DNA of 64,000 nt, taken from Bacilli bacterium. GTDB lineage: Bacteria > Bacillota_I > Bacilli_A > RF39 > UBA660. Made by a program: the position numbers and the translations under genes. Position 1 is the first letter of the stretch, and every line of letters starts with the position of its first letter. The stretch lies in assembly GCA_017634385.1 (NCBI GenBank), contig JAGBNN010000002.1:62001-126000 (forward strand), written 5' to 3'. Shown here in pieces: positions 18,024-27,658 of this stretch. The notes below the pieces were generated by a model. The model did no database searches. It was given only the letters and a program-made list of their open reading frames with translations, and was not told where the DNA came from.

Positions 18024-18716
18024 TTATATGTTAATTATGTTACTAATTTTATTTATAACTTTCTTTTCTATTCTTGAAATATAACTTTGACTCATTCCTA
18101 AAAGGTCTGCCACTTCTTTTTGTGTTAATTCTTCATTACCATTAAGACCATATCTAAGTATAATTATTTGTTTATCTCTTTCATTTAATTTATTTATTTC
18201 TTTTAACATTATTTTTTTCATATCATTTTCTTCTATGTCTTTTGTTACTATATCTGGATCAGTACCTAATATATCTTCTAAATGAAGTTCATTTCCTTCT
18301 GAATCAAATGAAAGTGATTCATCTAATGACACATCTGCTTTTCTTTTTTTATTTTTTCTTAAATACATTAGTATTTCATTATCAATACATCTAGATGCAT
18401 AAGTAGCTAATTTAATGTTTTTGTCATTCCTATATGTATTTATTCCTTTTATTAATCCAATTGTTCCTATAGATACTAAATCTTCTAAATCAACATTAGT
18501 ATTTTCATATTTTTTAGATAAAAATACTACTAATCTTAAATTATGTTCAATCAACTTATCTCTAGCAGTTATATCCCCATTTTGAAATAGATCTACATAT
18601 TTTATTTCTTCTTCTTTAGTAAGTGGTTCTGGTAATACATCAGTACTTCCTAAAAAAAATACTTCATTATATTTACTATATATTTTATTTAATATTAATT
18701 TTATTATTCGTAACAT
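18024..18716 (-). CDS. sigE: RNA polymerase sigma-E, sporulation mother-cell factor
   Basis: Sigma-70 family factor of the early mother-cell programme. The 230 residues align closely with Bacillus SigE: NLRLVVFLSKKYENTNVDLE, then DLVSIGTIGLIKGINTYR (region 2), YASRCIDNEILMYLRKNKK, ILGTDPDIVTKDIE and the region 4 helix-turn-helix QKEVADLLGMSQSYISRIEK. The hydrophobic N-terminal pro-sequence (MLRIIKLILNKIYSKYNEVF), removed by SpoIIGA in Bacillus, is present. The ATG lies just after spoIIGA with GGAGGG inside the spoIIGA end. This pairing excludes SigK or SigF/G as the better call. Confidence 0.96.
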   Translation of the reverse strand: MLRIIKLILNKIYSKYNEVFFLGSTDVLPEPLTKEEEIKYVDLFQNGDITARDKLIEHNLRLVVFLSKKYENTNVDLEDLVSIGTIGLIKGINTYRNDKNIKLATYASRCIDNEILMYLRKNKKRKADVSLDESLSFDSEGNELHLEDILGTDPDIVTKDIEENDMKKIMLKEINKLNERDKQIIILRYGLNGNEELTQKEVADLLGMSQSYISRIEKKVINKISNIINI

Positions 18717-18717
18717 T

Positions 18718-19452
18718 TTATCCCTCCATTAACTTTTCATTTAATATACAATCTATTCCATCTATATTAATATTATTTGTAAGACCAACAAATAATTTTT
18801 TTCTATATCCTATATTCTCAATATATATCTTATCTATTTTTATGCATTTTAATAACCCTTTTGATGATATCGTGTTAAATGGTATATATAAATATTTATC
18901 ACATTTTATATATTTTTCTTTTACTAATATTACTGGCCATTTTTTATAAGGATCTATTAATTTATTTCCCGTATCTAAAAAGGCATTTAATTTAATAATT
19001 TTATTATCATAATATATGTCTACTTTATAATATTTATTATAATTAGTTTTTAATTCTTTAATATTTTTAATATAAATATAAATAAGTGTTATTGATAATA
19101 AAATATAAATAAATATATTTAATTTATTAAAATTATTATTAATAAAAGTTATAAATCCTCCTAGAATTATACTTATTAAATACATATAATATAGATTTTT
19201 AAAAAAATATCTTATATTATTAAAATTAAATGTAAATATTATCATCAATATACTAATAAAAAACTTATACATTATTAATTCTAATTTATTCATAGGAATA
19301 AATAATTCAAGTATTGTAATACTGCCAATTAAAGCACCAAATAAAATTCTATAAAATTTTATATTTCTTTTTAAAATCAATGATGTAGATAAAAGTATAA
19401 TAAAATCAAATATATAATTAATTAAAAATATATAATCTAAATATACTTTCAT
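18718..19452 (-). CDS. spoIIGA: SpoIIGA, pro-sigma-E processing aspartic peptidase
   Basis: Membrane protease that cleaves pro-SigE in the mother cell. The 244 residues have about five membrane helices in the first half (MKVYLDYIFLINYIFDFIIL resembles the MKIYLDVIWLLNF start of Bacillus) and a cytoplasmic domain with the single aspartic motif FLDTGNKLIDP (Asp160). It is shorter than Bacillus SpoIIGA (309). ATG 19452 is preferred because GGTGAT lies about 4 bases upstream; another ATG four codons earlier overlaps this site. It ends one base before sigE, and the pair forms an operon. Confidence 0.93.
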   Translation of the reverse strand: MKVYLDYIFLINYIFDFIILLSTSLILKRNIKFYRILFGALIGSITILELFIPMNKLELIMYKFFISILMIIFTFNFNNIRYFFKNLYYMYLISIILGGFITFINNNFNKLNIFIYILLSITLIYIYIKNIKELKTNYNKYYKVDIYYDNKIIKLNAFLDTGNKLIDPYKKWPVILVKEKYIKCDKYLYIPFNTISSKGLLKCIKIDKIYIENIGYRKKLFVGLTNNINIDGIDCILNEKLMEG

Positions 19453-19474
19453 TTTTATCACCATTTTAAGTATA

Positions 19475-19506
19475 AAAAAAACGACTTATAAATTATGTCG
19501 TTTTTT
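19475..19506 (-). terminator. Terminator of the heat-shock operon after dnaJ
   Basis: Hairpin AAAAAACGAC / GTCGTTTTTT followed by T residues between dnaJ and spoIIGA. Confidence 0.85.
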
Positions 19507-20653
19507 ATTTTTTAATATATTTTTTATATCTTTTTATAAAATCACTATTCTTATCTAAATCTGTTTTATATAGTTCTTTGAATAATTCTTTTTGTTTTCT
19601 ATCAAGTTTAGTAGGTGTTACTACTTTAATAATTATATATAAATCACCTACTCTTGATTGATTTACATAAGGTACTCCTTTTCCTTTAATTCTATGTTTA
19701 TCTAAATTTTGAGTTCCTTCTGGTATATTCAATATTATTGTTTCATCCATTATTTGGATTTCTTTTTTACATCCAAGTGTAGCATCAACTATATTTATTG
19801 GAAGTTCCATATATATGTCATTACCTTGTCTTTTATATACTTCATGATCCTCAACTACAAATTCTACATATACATCACCATTAGGACCACCATTCTTACC
19901 AACTTCACCTTTTTCTTTTAATCTAATTTGTTGACCTGTATCTACACCTTTTGGTACTGTTACTGATATTGTTTTTCTCTTTTTAACTTTACCTGTACCT
20001 TTACATTCACTACATTTTTCTTCAAATGCTTTTCCAGTACCATTACAATCTGGACATGTTGTTTTTGAAACAAATGCTCCAAAAAGAGTTCTTTGTTCTT
20101 CTGTTACTGTTCCACTTCCATGACAACGAGTACATGTTTTTTCTTTATGTCCACCTTTTCCATTACATTTATCACATGATTCGTATACATCTAGAGTTAT
20201 ATCTTTTTTACATCCATGTACTGCTTCCATAAATGTAAGTTTCATCTCATATAATATATCTTTACCTTTTTGCGCTCTTGATGATTTTTTAGATGAACTA
20301 TTAAATCCAAAACCATTACCAAATACACCAGATAATATATCTCCTAAATCTATATCATCAAATCCGAAGTTAGAGAATCCGCCATTAAATCCTCCGTATC
20401 CTCCATATGAATTATATCCACCAGCATTTTGATCAAATGCCGCATGACCAAATTGATCATAAGTTTTTCTTTTTTGTGGATCGGATAAAACTTCATATGC
20501 TTCTTGTACTTCTTTAAATTTTTCAGGAGCATCTTTATCCTTATTAACATCCGGATGATATTGTTTTGCAAGTTTTCTAAATGCGCTTTTTATTTGTTTT
20601 TCATCGGCATCTTTGGATATACCTAACACATCATAATAATCTCTTTTTGCCAT
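19505..20653 (-). CDS. dnaJ: Chaperone DnaJ (Hsp40)
   Basis: Co-chaperone that delivers substrates to DnaK and stimulates its ATPase. The J domain is at 1-70 with HPD in AKQYHPDVNKD, followed by a Gly/Phe-rich region (NSYGGYGGFNGGFSNFGF). Four zinc-finger CxxCxGxG repeats follow: CDKCNGKG, CTRCHGSG, CPDCNGTG and CSECKGTG. Length 382 is normal. It is the last gene of the CIRCE operon and starts four bases after pepF, which separates it from dnaK. Confidence 0.98.
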   Translation of the reverse strand: MAKRDYYDVLGISKDADEKQIKSAFRKLAKQYHPDVNKDKDAPEKFKEVQEAYEVLSDPQKRKTYDQFGHAAFDQNAGGYNSYGGYGGFNGGFSNFGFDDIDLGDILSGVFGNGFGFNSSSKKSSRAQKGKDILYEMKLTFMEAVHGCKKDITLDVYESCDKCNGKGGHKEKTCTRCHGSGTVTEEQRTLFGAFVSKTTCPDCNGTGKAFEEKCSECKGTGKVKKRKTISVTVPKGVDTGQQIRLKEKGEVGKNGGPNGDVYVEFVVEDHEVYKRQGNDIYMELPINIVDATLGCKKEIQIMDETIILNIPEGTQNLDKHRIKGKGVPYVNQSRVGDLYIIIKVVTPTKLDRKQKELFKELYKTDLDKNSDFIKRYKKYIKK

Positions 20654-20657
20654 TTTA

Positions 20658-22442
20658 CTACTCCTTAATTATTTGTTTATATTTATCTACTAAACTGTCA
20701 AAATACTTAATTGCAGTTTCATATACTTCTTTACTTGTTAAATCAAATCCTAATACTTTAAATGCATCTATTGGATAAATATCAGATCCAAGTGACATAA
20801 ATTTAATATATCTTTCTAATTGATCTTTATCTCCACTTAATATTTTTAATGCATTTGCAGATGCGACAGATACACAGAAAGAATAATTATATAGATAATA
20901 ATTCATATAATAATGACTTCTTCTTATCCATCCAGTATTAGCTAAATCATCTATAATAACACTATCACCATAATATTCTTTTAGTGATTTTAAATCTAAT
21001 TCATTCATATATTCTTTAGTAATTGCATTACCTTCTTCAGAATATTTATTAAATTCTGTTTCCATTTTTGCTTCTCTAATACAATCAAATAAATTATTAT
21101 CAATTACATTTAATATATTAGAAATACCCGCTAATTTTTCTTCTTTAGTACCATTATTTGCTAAATAACTAGAAAGTAAACATTCATTAGTTAATGAAAC
21201 TACTTCCGCTACTAATGTAGTTATATTTCTATATTGAATTGGATTATACTTTTTAACAAATTGATGATGTACGTTATGTCCACATTCATGTGCAATTGTA
21301 CTAACAGAAGATAAATCATCATTATAACTTAATAATATTCTAGAATCGTGATCTGGAGTACTTATTGAATATCCACCAGAACACTTACCTTTATATTCAC
21401 AATAATCTATGTAATGATTATCTATAATCTTATTAAAACACTCCATATATTCATCACCTAATGGATTAATAGCATTTCTAATTAATTCTATTCCTTCTTC
21501 AATAGTATATTTTTTTGTTGAAGGATATAAATCTAGTGATAAATCATATACGTGTAATTCTTTTAAATTATAAGATTCTTTATATAAATCAAAATACTTT
21601 CTAACAGAATCATAATTTTTATTAACAACATCTACTAATGTATCATATGCTTTTTGCGGCATGTTATAATCAAATAATTTAGCATCCCAAGCATTTTTAA
21701 AATTATGTAATCTTGAAGTTACATTATTATTCTTAACATAAGAATTTAATAATGCTGCACATGTACCACCATATTGATCTAATACTTTTTTGTATTTAAA
21801 GAATACTTCTTTTCTTATTTCAGGATTTTTATTTTTTAATAATTTTCTTAAATTAGTTGAATGAATTTCTTCTTCTTTTCCATCTATAGTAACTGTACCA
21901 TAATTATGTTCATTATTAAGTAAATTTGATGATATATCATCAAAATTATTCATTGCAGATTCTAATTCATTTATTATTATTTCTTCTTTTTCTGATAAAA
22001 CATGTCCTTTATTTTTATATGCTTCATCTAACATAAATTTATATTCATTTAATTTTTCATATTTAAATAAATCATTAAAATCTTCTTGTGATAATTTTAA
22101 TAATTCTGGTGTAAAGAAACTTATTGCATTACCATAATCATTTAATAATAGCATTGCTTTATTCTTTCTATTAATGTTTTCTTTTTTACCAAGTTCCTCA
22201 TCATCTTTAATAAATGAATATACATAAAGATTTTCTATCATACATTCAGTTACTTCATCATATTTTAAAAATTCATATAAAGTTTTGCCAGATTTACAGC
22301 AACCTCTAAATTTTTCTTCTTCTTTAATTCTTTTTTTTGCTTCTTCTAAGTCTTTATTAAATTCATCCTCGTTTTTATAAAAATCTGTTAAATCCCATTT
22401 ATATTTTTCTGGTACTTCGCTTCTTGATTTATATTTGCTCAT
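20658..22442 (-). CDS. pepF: Oligoendopeptidase F (M3B)
   Basis: Zinc metallopeptidase that degrades oligopeptides in the cytoplasm. The 594 residues contain HExxH in STIAHECGHNVHHQF with the downstream glutamate in TLVAEVVSLTNECLL, the arrangement of M3B family members. AAAGGAG precedes the ATG. It lies inside the hrcA-grpE-dnaK-dnaJ operon, between dnaK and dnaJ, with only four bases to dnaJ. Heat-shock control and a role in clearing peptides is therefore likely but inferred. Confidence 0.96.
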   Translation of the reverse strand: MSKYKSRSEVPEKYKWDLTDFYKNEDEFNKDLEEAKKRIKEEEKFRGCCKSGKTLYEFLKYDEVTECMIENLYVYSFIKDDEELGKKENINRKNKAMLLLNDYGNAISFFTPELLKLSQEDFNDLFKYEKLNEYKFMLDEAYKNKGHVLSEKEEIIINELESAMNNFDDISSNLLNNEHNYGTVTIDGKEEEIHSTNLRKLLKNKNPEIRKEVFFKYKKVLDQYGGTCAALLNSYVKNNNVTSRLHNFKNAWDAKLFDYNMPQKAYDTLVDVVNKNYDSVRKYFDLYKESYNLKELHVYDLSLDLYPSTKKYTIEEGIELIRNAINPLGDEYMECFNKIIDNHYIDYCEYKGKCSGGYSISTPDHDSRILLSYNDDLSSVSTIAHECGHNVHHQFVKKYNPIQYRNITTLVAEVVSLTNECLLSSYLANNGTKEEKLAGISNILNVIDNNLFDCIREAKMETEFNKYSEEGNAITKEYMNELDLKSLKEYYGDSVIIDDLANTGWIRRSHYYMNYYLYNYSFCVSVASANALKILSGDKDQLERYIKFMSLGSDIYPIDAFKVLGFDLTSKEVYETAIKYFDSLVDKYKQIIKE

Positions 22443-22469
22443 ATTTTCTCCTTTATTTTCAAAATGATA

Positions 22470-22492
22470 GAGTTCTAGTAAAACTAGAACTC
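22470..22492 (-). terminator. Hairpin between dnaK and pepF
   Basis: Perfect stem GAGTTCTAG / CTAGAACTC followed by a weak T-rich stretch (TATCATTTT). It looks like a partial terminator or RNA-stabilising hairpin after dnaK and would lower pepF-dnaJ expression relative to dnaK. Confidence 0.6.
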
Positions 22493-22496
22493 AAAA

Positions 22497-24317
22497 TTAT
22501 TTTTCTTCATATTCAGCATCTACTACATTGTCACCTTGTTTATCATCTGTTGTTTCTTGATTATTTTGTGCTGCTTGACTTGCTTTTGCTGCTTCTTCAT
22601 ATACTTTTTGTCCTAAAGCCATTGCTTTATCATTTAATTTTTCTTTAGCAGATTTCATCTTTTCAATATCATTAGATTCCATTGCTTCTTTTGCTTCTTT
22701 TATTGCATCTTCTGCTGCTGTTTTTTCTTCAGCACCTACTTTATCTCCTAAATCTTTTATAGCTTTTTCAGTAGCAAATATTAATTGTTCTAAATCGTTT
22801 TTAGTATCTGCTTCTTCTTTTCTTTGAGCATCTTTTTCTTTATTAGCTTCTGCTTCTTTCATCATTTTATCTATTTCTTCTTCTGTTAATGATGTTGAAG
22901 CTGTTATTGTAATAGATTGTTCTTTGTTTGTACCTAAATCTTTTGCTTTAACATTAACTATACCATTTGCATCTATATCGAATGTAACTTCTATTTGAGG
23001 TATTCCTCTTGGTGCTGGTGGTATATTAGTTAATTGGAAATTACCTAATGTTTTATTATCTGCAGCCATTGGTCTTTCACCTTGTAATACATGTATATCT
23101 ACTGCAGGTTGATTATCAGCTGCTGTTGAGAATATTTGTGATTTACTTGTTGGTATTGTAGTATTTCTATCAATTAATTTAGTAAATACTCCACCCATTG
23201 TTTCAATACCTAATGAAAGTGGTGTTACATCTAGTAATACTATATCGTTAACTTCACCAGTAAGTACTCCACCTTGAATAGCTGCACCCATAGCAACTAC
23301 TTCATCTGGGTTAACTCCTTTAGATGGTTCTTTACCAAGTTCTTTTTTAACTAATTCTGATACCATTGGTATTCTTGTTGATCCACCAACAAATATTACT
23401 TTATCAATTTGATCTTTAGATAATCCAGCATCTTTTAATGCATTTCTTACTGGTTCTAAAGTTGATTCAACTAAATCTCTAATTAAATCTTCAAATTTAG
23501 CTCTTGTTAGAGTTGTTTCTAAGTGAAGTGGTCCATTTTCACCTTGAGATATAAATGGTAAACTTATTTGAGTTGATGTTACTCCACTTAAATCTTTTTT
23601 AGCTTTTTCTGCTGCATCTTTAATTCTTTGCATAGCCATTTTATCATTTGATAAATCTACACCATTTTCTTTTTTAAATAAATCAACTAAATAATCAGAT
23701 ACTCTATTATCAAAGTCATCTCCACCTAGTTTATTATTTCCTGATGTTGATTTAACTTCATAAACACCATCACCAAGTTCAAGAATAGATACATCAAAAG
23801 TTCCTCCACCTAAGTCATATACTAATATTGTACTTGCATCTTCTTGTTTATCTGCACCATATGCAAGAGAAGCTGCAGTTGGTTCATTGATTATTCTATC
23901 AACTTCAAGTCCTGCAATTTTACCTGCATCTTTAGTTGCTTGTCTTTGTGAATCATTAAAGTATGCTGGAACTGTTATAACTGCATGTGTTACAGGTTCT
24001 CCTAAATAACTTTCAGCATATTCTTTAATATATCCAAGTATCATTGCTGATATTTCTTGTGGTGTATATTTTTTACCATTTACTTCTACTTTTTCATCTG
24101 ATCCCATTAATCTCTTAATAGAATAGATTGTATTTGGATTTGTTACCATTTGTCTTTTAGCAGCATCTCCAACAATTATTTCATCACCTTTGAATGCTAC
24201 TACTGATGGTGTAGTTCTATTTCCTTCTGGATTTGCTATTACTGTAGCATTTCCACCTTCTAATACTGCAGCACAACTATTTGTTGTACCTAAGTCAATA
24301 CCTATTATTTTACTCAT
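22497..24317 (-). CDS. dnaK: Chaperone DnaK (Hsp70)
   Basis: ATP-driven chaperone. The nucleotide-binding domain carries [54 protein letters not shown] and [11 protein letters not shown]. The substrate-binding domain starts after the [20 protein letters not shown] linker. The C-terminal tail ends DAEYEEK. At 606 residues it is full length. The N-terminal deletion common to Gram-positive DnaK is seen. AAAGGAGAGG precedes the ATG. It is the third gene of the CIRCE operon. Confidence 0.99.
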   Translation of the reverse strand: MSKIIGIDLGTTNSCAAVLEGGNATVIANPEGNRTTPSVVAFKGDEIIVGDAAKRQMVTNPNTIYSIKRLMGSDEKVEVNGKKYTPQEISAMILGYIKEYAESYLGEPVTHAVITVPAYFNDSQRQATKDAGKIAGLEVDRIINEPTAASLAYGADKQEDASTILVYDLGGGTFDVSILELGDGVYEVKSTSGNNKLGGDDFDNRVSDYLVDLFKKENGVDLSNDKMAMQRIKDAAEKAKKDLSGVTSTQISLPFISQGENGPLHLETTLTRAKFEDLIRDLVESTLEPVRNALKDAGLSKDQIDKVIFVGGSTRIPMVSELVKKELGKEPSKGVNPDEVVAMGAAIQGGVLTGEVNDIVLLDVTPLSLGIETMGGVFTKLIDRNTTIPTSKSQIFSTAADNQPAVDIHVLQGERPMAADNKTLGNFQLTNIPPAPRGIPQIEVTFDIDANGIVNVKAKDLGTNKEQSITITASTSLTEEEIDKMMKEAEANKEKDAQRKEEADTKNDLEQLIFATEKAIKDLGDKVGAEEKTAAEDAIKEAKEAMESNDIEKMKSAKEKLNDKAMALGQKVYEEAAKASQAAQNNQETTDDKQGDNVVDAEYEEK

Positions 24318-24331
24318 ATTTATCCTCTCCT

Positions 24332-24865
24332 TTATTTACTAACTTTAACCATTGCTGGTCTTATTACTTTATCTTTATAAGTATATCCTTTTTGCATAAC
24401 TTCAATTACTATTCCTGGATTTGTTCCTTCTTTCTCTTCAGTCATTACTGCTTGATGATAGCAAGGATCAAACTCCTTATTTAATGCATCTATTTCTTTT
24501 ACTTCAAATTTATTTAATACATTTACTAAACTTGTATATATCATCATCATTCCTTTTTGATAATTAATTATTTCTTCAGATTCACTTTGTTCTTTTAAAG
24601 CTCTTTCATAATTATCAATTATTGGAAGTAATTCTAATATTAATGCTTCATTTGAATATTTTAAAAGTCTAGATGTTTCTTCATCCTTTCTTCGTACAGT
24701 GTTAATCATTTCTGCGGTTACTCTCATATTTTTGTCAGTTAACTCTGCTACTTTATTTTGAAGTTCTTCAATTAAAATCTTGTCTTTATTCTTATGGTCT
24801 TTTTTTTCTTTTTTATCTACTTCTTTTTTTTCTTCATTTTCCATTACTATTTCTTCGTTTTCCAT
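24332..24865 (-). CDS. grpE: Nucleotide exchange factor GrpE
   Basis: Releases ADP from DnaK. The 177 residues open with a very acidic and lysine-rich stretch, then a long coiled coil, then the GrpE head ([51 protein letters not shown]). AAAGGAG within the hrcA end precedes the ATG; the two genes are one base apart. A second ATG seven codons in repeats the MENEE start, a small internal duplication. Confidence 0.97.
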   Translation of the reverse strand: MENEEIVMENEEKKEVDKKEKKDHKNKDKILIEELQNKVAELTDKNMRVTAEMINTVRRKDEETSRLLKYSNEALILELLPIIDNYERALKEQSESEEIINYQKGMMMIYTSLVNVLNKFEVKEIDALNKEFDPCYHQAVMTEEKEGTNPGIVIEVMQKGYTYKDKVIRPAMVKVSK

Positions 24866-24866
24866 G

Positions 24867-25856
24867 TTACTCCTTTTCTATACAATTTTTTAGATATTCA
24901 AGTAAACTTACAATCTTATCATAATCCATTCTTTTTGGACCTACTATTGCAAGTGTTCCTTCTTCTCCTTTTGTATTATATTTTGTTTTTATTACTGTTA
25001 AATCTTCATCTATATTATTTTCTGTACCAATATATATATTTATTCCACCATCTTCTTCTTTTATAGATGAAACTATATTTTGATCATCAAATTTATTAAT
25101 CAAATTTTTAATCTTTGATGCATTATTTGAAAACTCTTCTAATTCTATTAACTTATTTTTACCTTTCATAGTCATATCATTAGAATCTTTCAAATCACTA
25201 AATGCGTTATAAAATGCATTGTATATCATTTCATGATTTGTAACATATTGCGCTATTATAGGTTTTATTTCAAATTCTAGCTTTTCAGAAACTTCACTTA
25301 TAGGAGTTCCAATTATTAATTTATTAATAAGTTCTACAATTTTACTTATTTCAGTTAAATCTGTATTTGGTAAATCTATTTTTTTATTTTCTACATGACC
25401 ATTATCAGTAATAACTATTGCAAGTAAATTATCAGTACTAAGAGGTACTACTTCAACTTTTTTTAATTTACTCTCATTATTATTTCCAAGTGCTATTACC
25501 GTACAATTGGTAATTTCAGAAATTATTTCCAAACTTTTTTCAATAGCATCACTTAAAACCAATGATTTGTTTTGAAATATAGTTTGAAGATTTAGCATTT
25601 CTTCTCCAGTCATTTCTTTTGGTTTCATTAAATTATTTACGTAATATTTATAACCATTTTCTGATGGTACTCTTCCAGAAGAAACATGTGTTTTTTCAAG
25701 ATATCCTATATCTTCAAGTTTTGCCATTTCTGCTCGTACAGTTGCTGGTGATACATTTAATTTATCACAAATTGCATTCGATCCAACCGGAACAGGAATT
25801 TTACTATATTCTTCAATAATCAGTTTTAATATTTCATTTTGTCTATCACTTAACAA
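24867..25856 (-). CDS. hrcA: Heat-inducible repressor HrcA
   Basis: Repressor binding CIRCE elements, folded by GroEL. The 329 residues start with a winged helix-turn-helix (LSDRQNEILKLIIEEYSKIP, then VSPATVRAEMAKLEDIGYLE and THVSSGRVPSENGYKYYV), followed by the GAF-like HrcA domain and dimerisation segments (MDYDKIVSLLEYL near the end). TTG 25856 is preferred as start because AGAGGTG lies 6 bases upstream and it aligns with the MLTNRQ start of Bacillus HrcA; an upstream TTG at 25877 would overlap that site. It heads its operon behind a CIRCE site, giving autoregulation. Confidence 0.96.
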   Translation of the reverse strand: MLSDRQNEILKLIIEEYSKIPVPVGSNAICDKLNVSPATVRAEMAKLEDIGYLEKTHVSSGRVPSENGYKYYVNNLMKPKEMTGEEMLNLQTIFQNKSLVLSDAIEKSLEIISEITNCTVIALGNNNESKLKKVEVVPLSTDNLLAIVITDNGHVENKKIDLPNTDLTEISKIVELINKLIIGTPISEVSEKLEFEIKPIIAQYVTNHEMIYNAFYNAFSDLKDSNDMTMKGKNKLIELEEFSNNASKIKNLINKFDDQNIVSSIKEEDGGINIYIGTENNIDEDLTVIKTKYNTKGEEGTLAIVGPKRMDYDKIVSLLEYLKNCIEKE

Positions 25857-25888
25857 AAATATCACCTCTGATTTCAATGTACAAATTA

Positions 25889-25916
25889 ATTATAACACTA
25901 ATTTTAGCAATGTCAA
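25889..25916 (-). promoter_or_regulatory. Promoter of the hrcA operon
   Basis: TTGACA (25911-25916), 16-base spacer, TATAAT (25889-25894) on the minus strand. The -35 box lies inside the CIRCE operator, so HrcA binding would block polymerase. Confidence 0.88.
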
Positions 25917-25930
25917 TACTTGAGTGCTAA
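25904..25930 (-). promoter_or_regulatory. CIRCE operator (HrcA site)
   Basis: Read on the minus strand, TTAGCACTC, nine bases, then CATTGCTAA. The left arm is perfect against the CIRCE consensus TTAGCACTC-N9-GAGTGCTAA; the right arm matches 7 of 9. It overlaps the hrcA promoter. Confidence 0.93.
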
Positions 25931-25935
25931 AAATA

Positions 25936-25960
25936 TAAAAAGTAGACAATTAGTCTACTT
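25936..25960 (-). terminator. Terminator after triple-HTH gene
   Basis: Hairpin AAGTAGAC / GTCTACTT followed by TTTATATTTTT, immediately upstream of the CIRCE site. Confidence 0.8.
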
Positions 25961-27554
25961 CTTTATCTCTATAAATTAATTTTATAACATCATTATTACC
26001 TTTATATATATGTTTAATTGCTTCTAAATCTCTTCTATATACATCAATTATATAAACCTTACTTATTTGAAGGAAATCGGATATTTCATCAATAGATTTA
26101 TCAGTTATTCCACCGAATAATAATATTGTTATTAATGAATCTCTGTAATTCATATTTTTTACATTTAATAAATTAAATAATTTATCTTTATCTTCTTCAT
26201 CTATATTTATAATTTTTTCATTAGCAGATTGTGCTTTTATTCTTTCTTCTTCTTTTATTCTATTTTTAATAGTATTATCTAAATTATTTAATCTCTTTTT
26301 TATTTCTTCTTTTAATTCTTCATAATTTTTTACTTTAAATTCACTATATGTTTCCCATAACAATTCTTCTTTTATTTTAACTTGTCCATTTAGTATCTTA
26401 TCTACAACACCACTACCACAATGCCATAACTCACTTAATTTTTTCTTACTATAATTAAATCTTTCAACATATTCTTTCATAAAGCTCATATCCAATTTTT
26501 CAATATCTTTTTTAGTAGATTCTTTTTGCTTTAATAACTCTTTTTGAATACGTAATTTTTTAGCTTTTTCTTCTAATTCTTTCTTTCTTATATCTTTTAC
26601 TTTTATTTCTTTTTTTACTTCTTCGTTTTTATCTTCATTATTTATTTGTACTTTTTTAGATATTTCTTCTTTATTTATTTTATCTTGTGTTTCTTTTATT
26701 ATTTTTTCTTTTAATTCATCAAAAGTTTTAACGTTAAAGAATTCACATAATATATCTAATTGTTTTGAATTTATGATATAACTACCATCCAACATTCTAT
26801 CAAATACATACATATTTACACCTAAACATTTTGCCATTTCATCTTTAGGTATTTTACTTACTTCTAAATATTTTTTTAAGAAAGTTATTCTATATTTTTT
26901 ATCTGTATTATTACTACTATTTTTTTCTTTCATATCGCTTACTTTTTTACTCATAATTTCTACTTTTTTATTTTTTGTAATAGTAGTTAATTTTTTATTT
27001 AATTCTTCATAATTATCTACATCGTATATTATGCAAATCATTTCAATAACATCTATATTTACTTTTTCTATTCCGTTTAAATAATCATTAAGTTTTTCTT
27101 CTGTTATACCTAATTCTCTTAATATTAATTCTCTATCTTCTTTATAATAAGATAAATATTCTTTTAAAAATTTAATATCATATCCATTTTTGTCAGTATT
27201 TATTACATACTTTATATTATCTAATATATTATGACTCATTGTTTCATCGCTTGAATATCTATATTTTATTAATCTAATTGCACGTATATATACATCATTC
27301 ATTTTTTCATTTGGTAATTTATATTTTGGATTTTTATTTGCTATTACTTTTAAATAATTATATTTACTTACAATTGAATTTATACCATAACTTCCTTCTT
27401 TTATTTTGGATGCAATATAGTTATCTAACGCAATTTCAAATTTCATTGAAAACTCTATAGTATTTTCTTTTTCTTCAACAGAATCATAAATTTTATCTAA
27501 TACTTCTATTGGTAAATTATAATTTTTGTACTTGTCATATAACTTTTTCCTCAT
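25950..27554 (-). CDS. Protein with three HTH-like repeats and a sigma-region-4-like end
   Basis: A 534-residue protein I cannot name. Three related segments of about 65 residues occur near 125-190, 225-290 and 360-425. Each opens F(L/M)K(E/K)Y(L/V), contains an XRE-like helix-turn-helix (ILRELGITEEKLNDYLNG; MAKCLGVNMYVFDRMLDG; LSELWHCGSGVVDKILNG) and closes with a helix ending in YEEL or FDEL. Lys/Glu-rich coiled-coil linkers separate them. The C-terminus (SIDEISDFLQISKVYIIDVY) resembles a sigma-70 region 4 helix-turn-helix. GTG/ATG choice: ATG 27554 has AGGGGTGAT upstream. It lies just upstream of the hrcA operon but has its own terminator. A multi-site DNA-binding regulator is likely but inferred. 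Confidence 0.75.
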   Translation of the reverse strand: MRKKLYDKYKNYNLPIEVLDKIYDSVEEKENTIEFSMKFEIALDNYIASKIKEGSYGINSIVSKYNYLKVIANKNPKYKLPNEKMNDVYIRAIRLIKYRYSSDETMSHNILDNIKYVINTDKNGYDIKFLKEYLSYYKEDRELILRELGITEEKLNDYLNGIEKVNIDVIEMICIIYDVDNYEELNKKLTTITKNKKVEIMSKKVSDMKEKNSSNNTDKKYRITFLKKYLEVSKIPKDEMAKCLGVNMYVFDRMLDGSYIINSKQLDILCEFFNVKTFDELKEKIIKETQDKINKEEISKKVQINNEDKNEEVKKEIKVKDIRKKELEEKAKKLRIQKELLKQKESTKKDIEKLDMSFMKEYVERFNYSKKKLSELWHCGSGVVDKILNGQVKIKEELLWETYSEFKVKNYEELKEEIKKRLNNLDNTIKNRIKEEERIKAQSANEKIINIDEEDKDKLFNLLNVKNMNYRDSLITILLFGGITDKSIDEISDFLQISKVYIIDVYRRDLEAIKHIYKGNNDVIKLIYRDKEVD

Positions 27555-27628
27555 ACTAATCACCCCTTTGAGGCATATTATATCTATTACTTTGTCAAAT
27601 ATTATATTTATTTTTCAAAAAAATGCAA

Positions 27629-27658
27629 GAAAAAACTAAACTATTACGATAGTTTAGT
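27629..27658 (-). terminator. Terminator after small membrane protein gene
   Basis: Hairpin ACTAAACTA / TAGTTTAGT followed by TTTTTTC at the end of the HerA-hemW-small-protein run. Confidence 0.85.

Noticed and set aside
18024..18716. SigK or a general sigma factor as an alternative name
   Set aside because: Adjacent spoIIGA, the pro-sequence and close motif agreement with SigE decide it.
20350..20571. Minus-strand open frame within dnaJ in another phase
   Set aside because: It overlaps the J domain and Gly-rich region, has no ribosome site and no family similarity.
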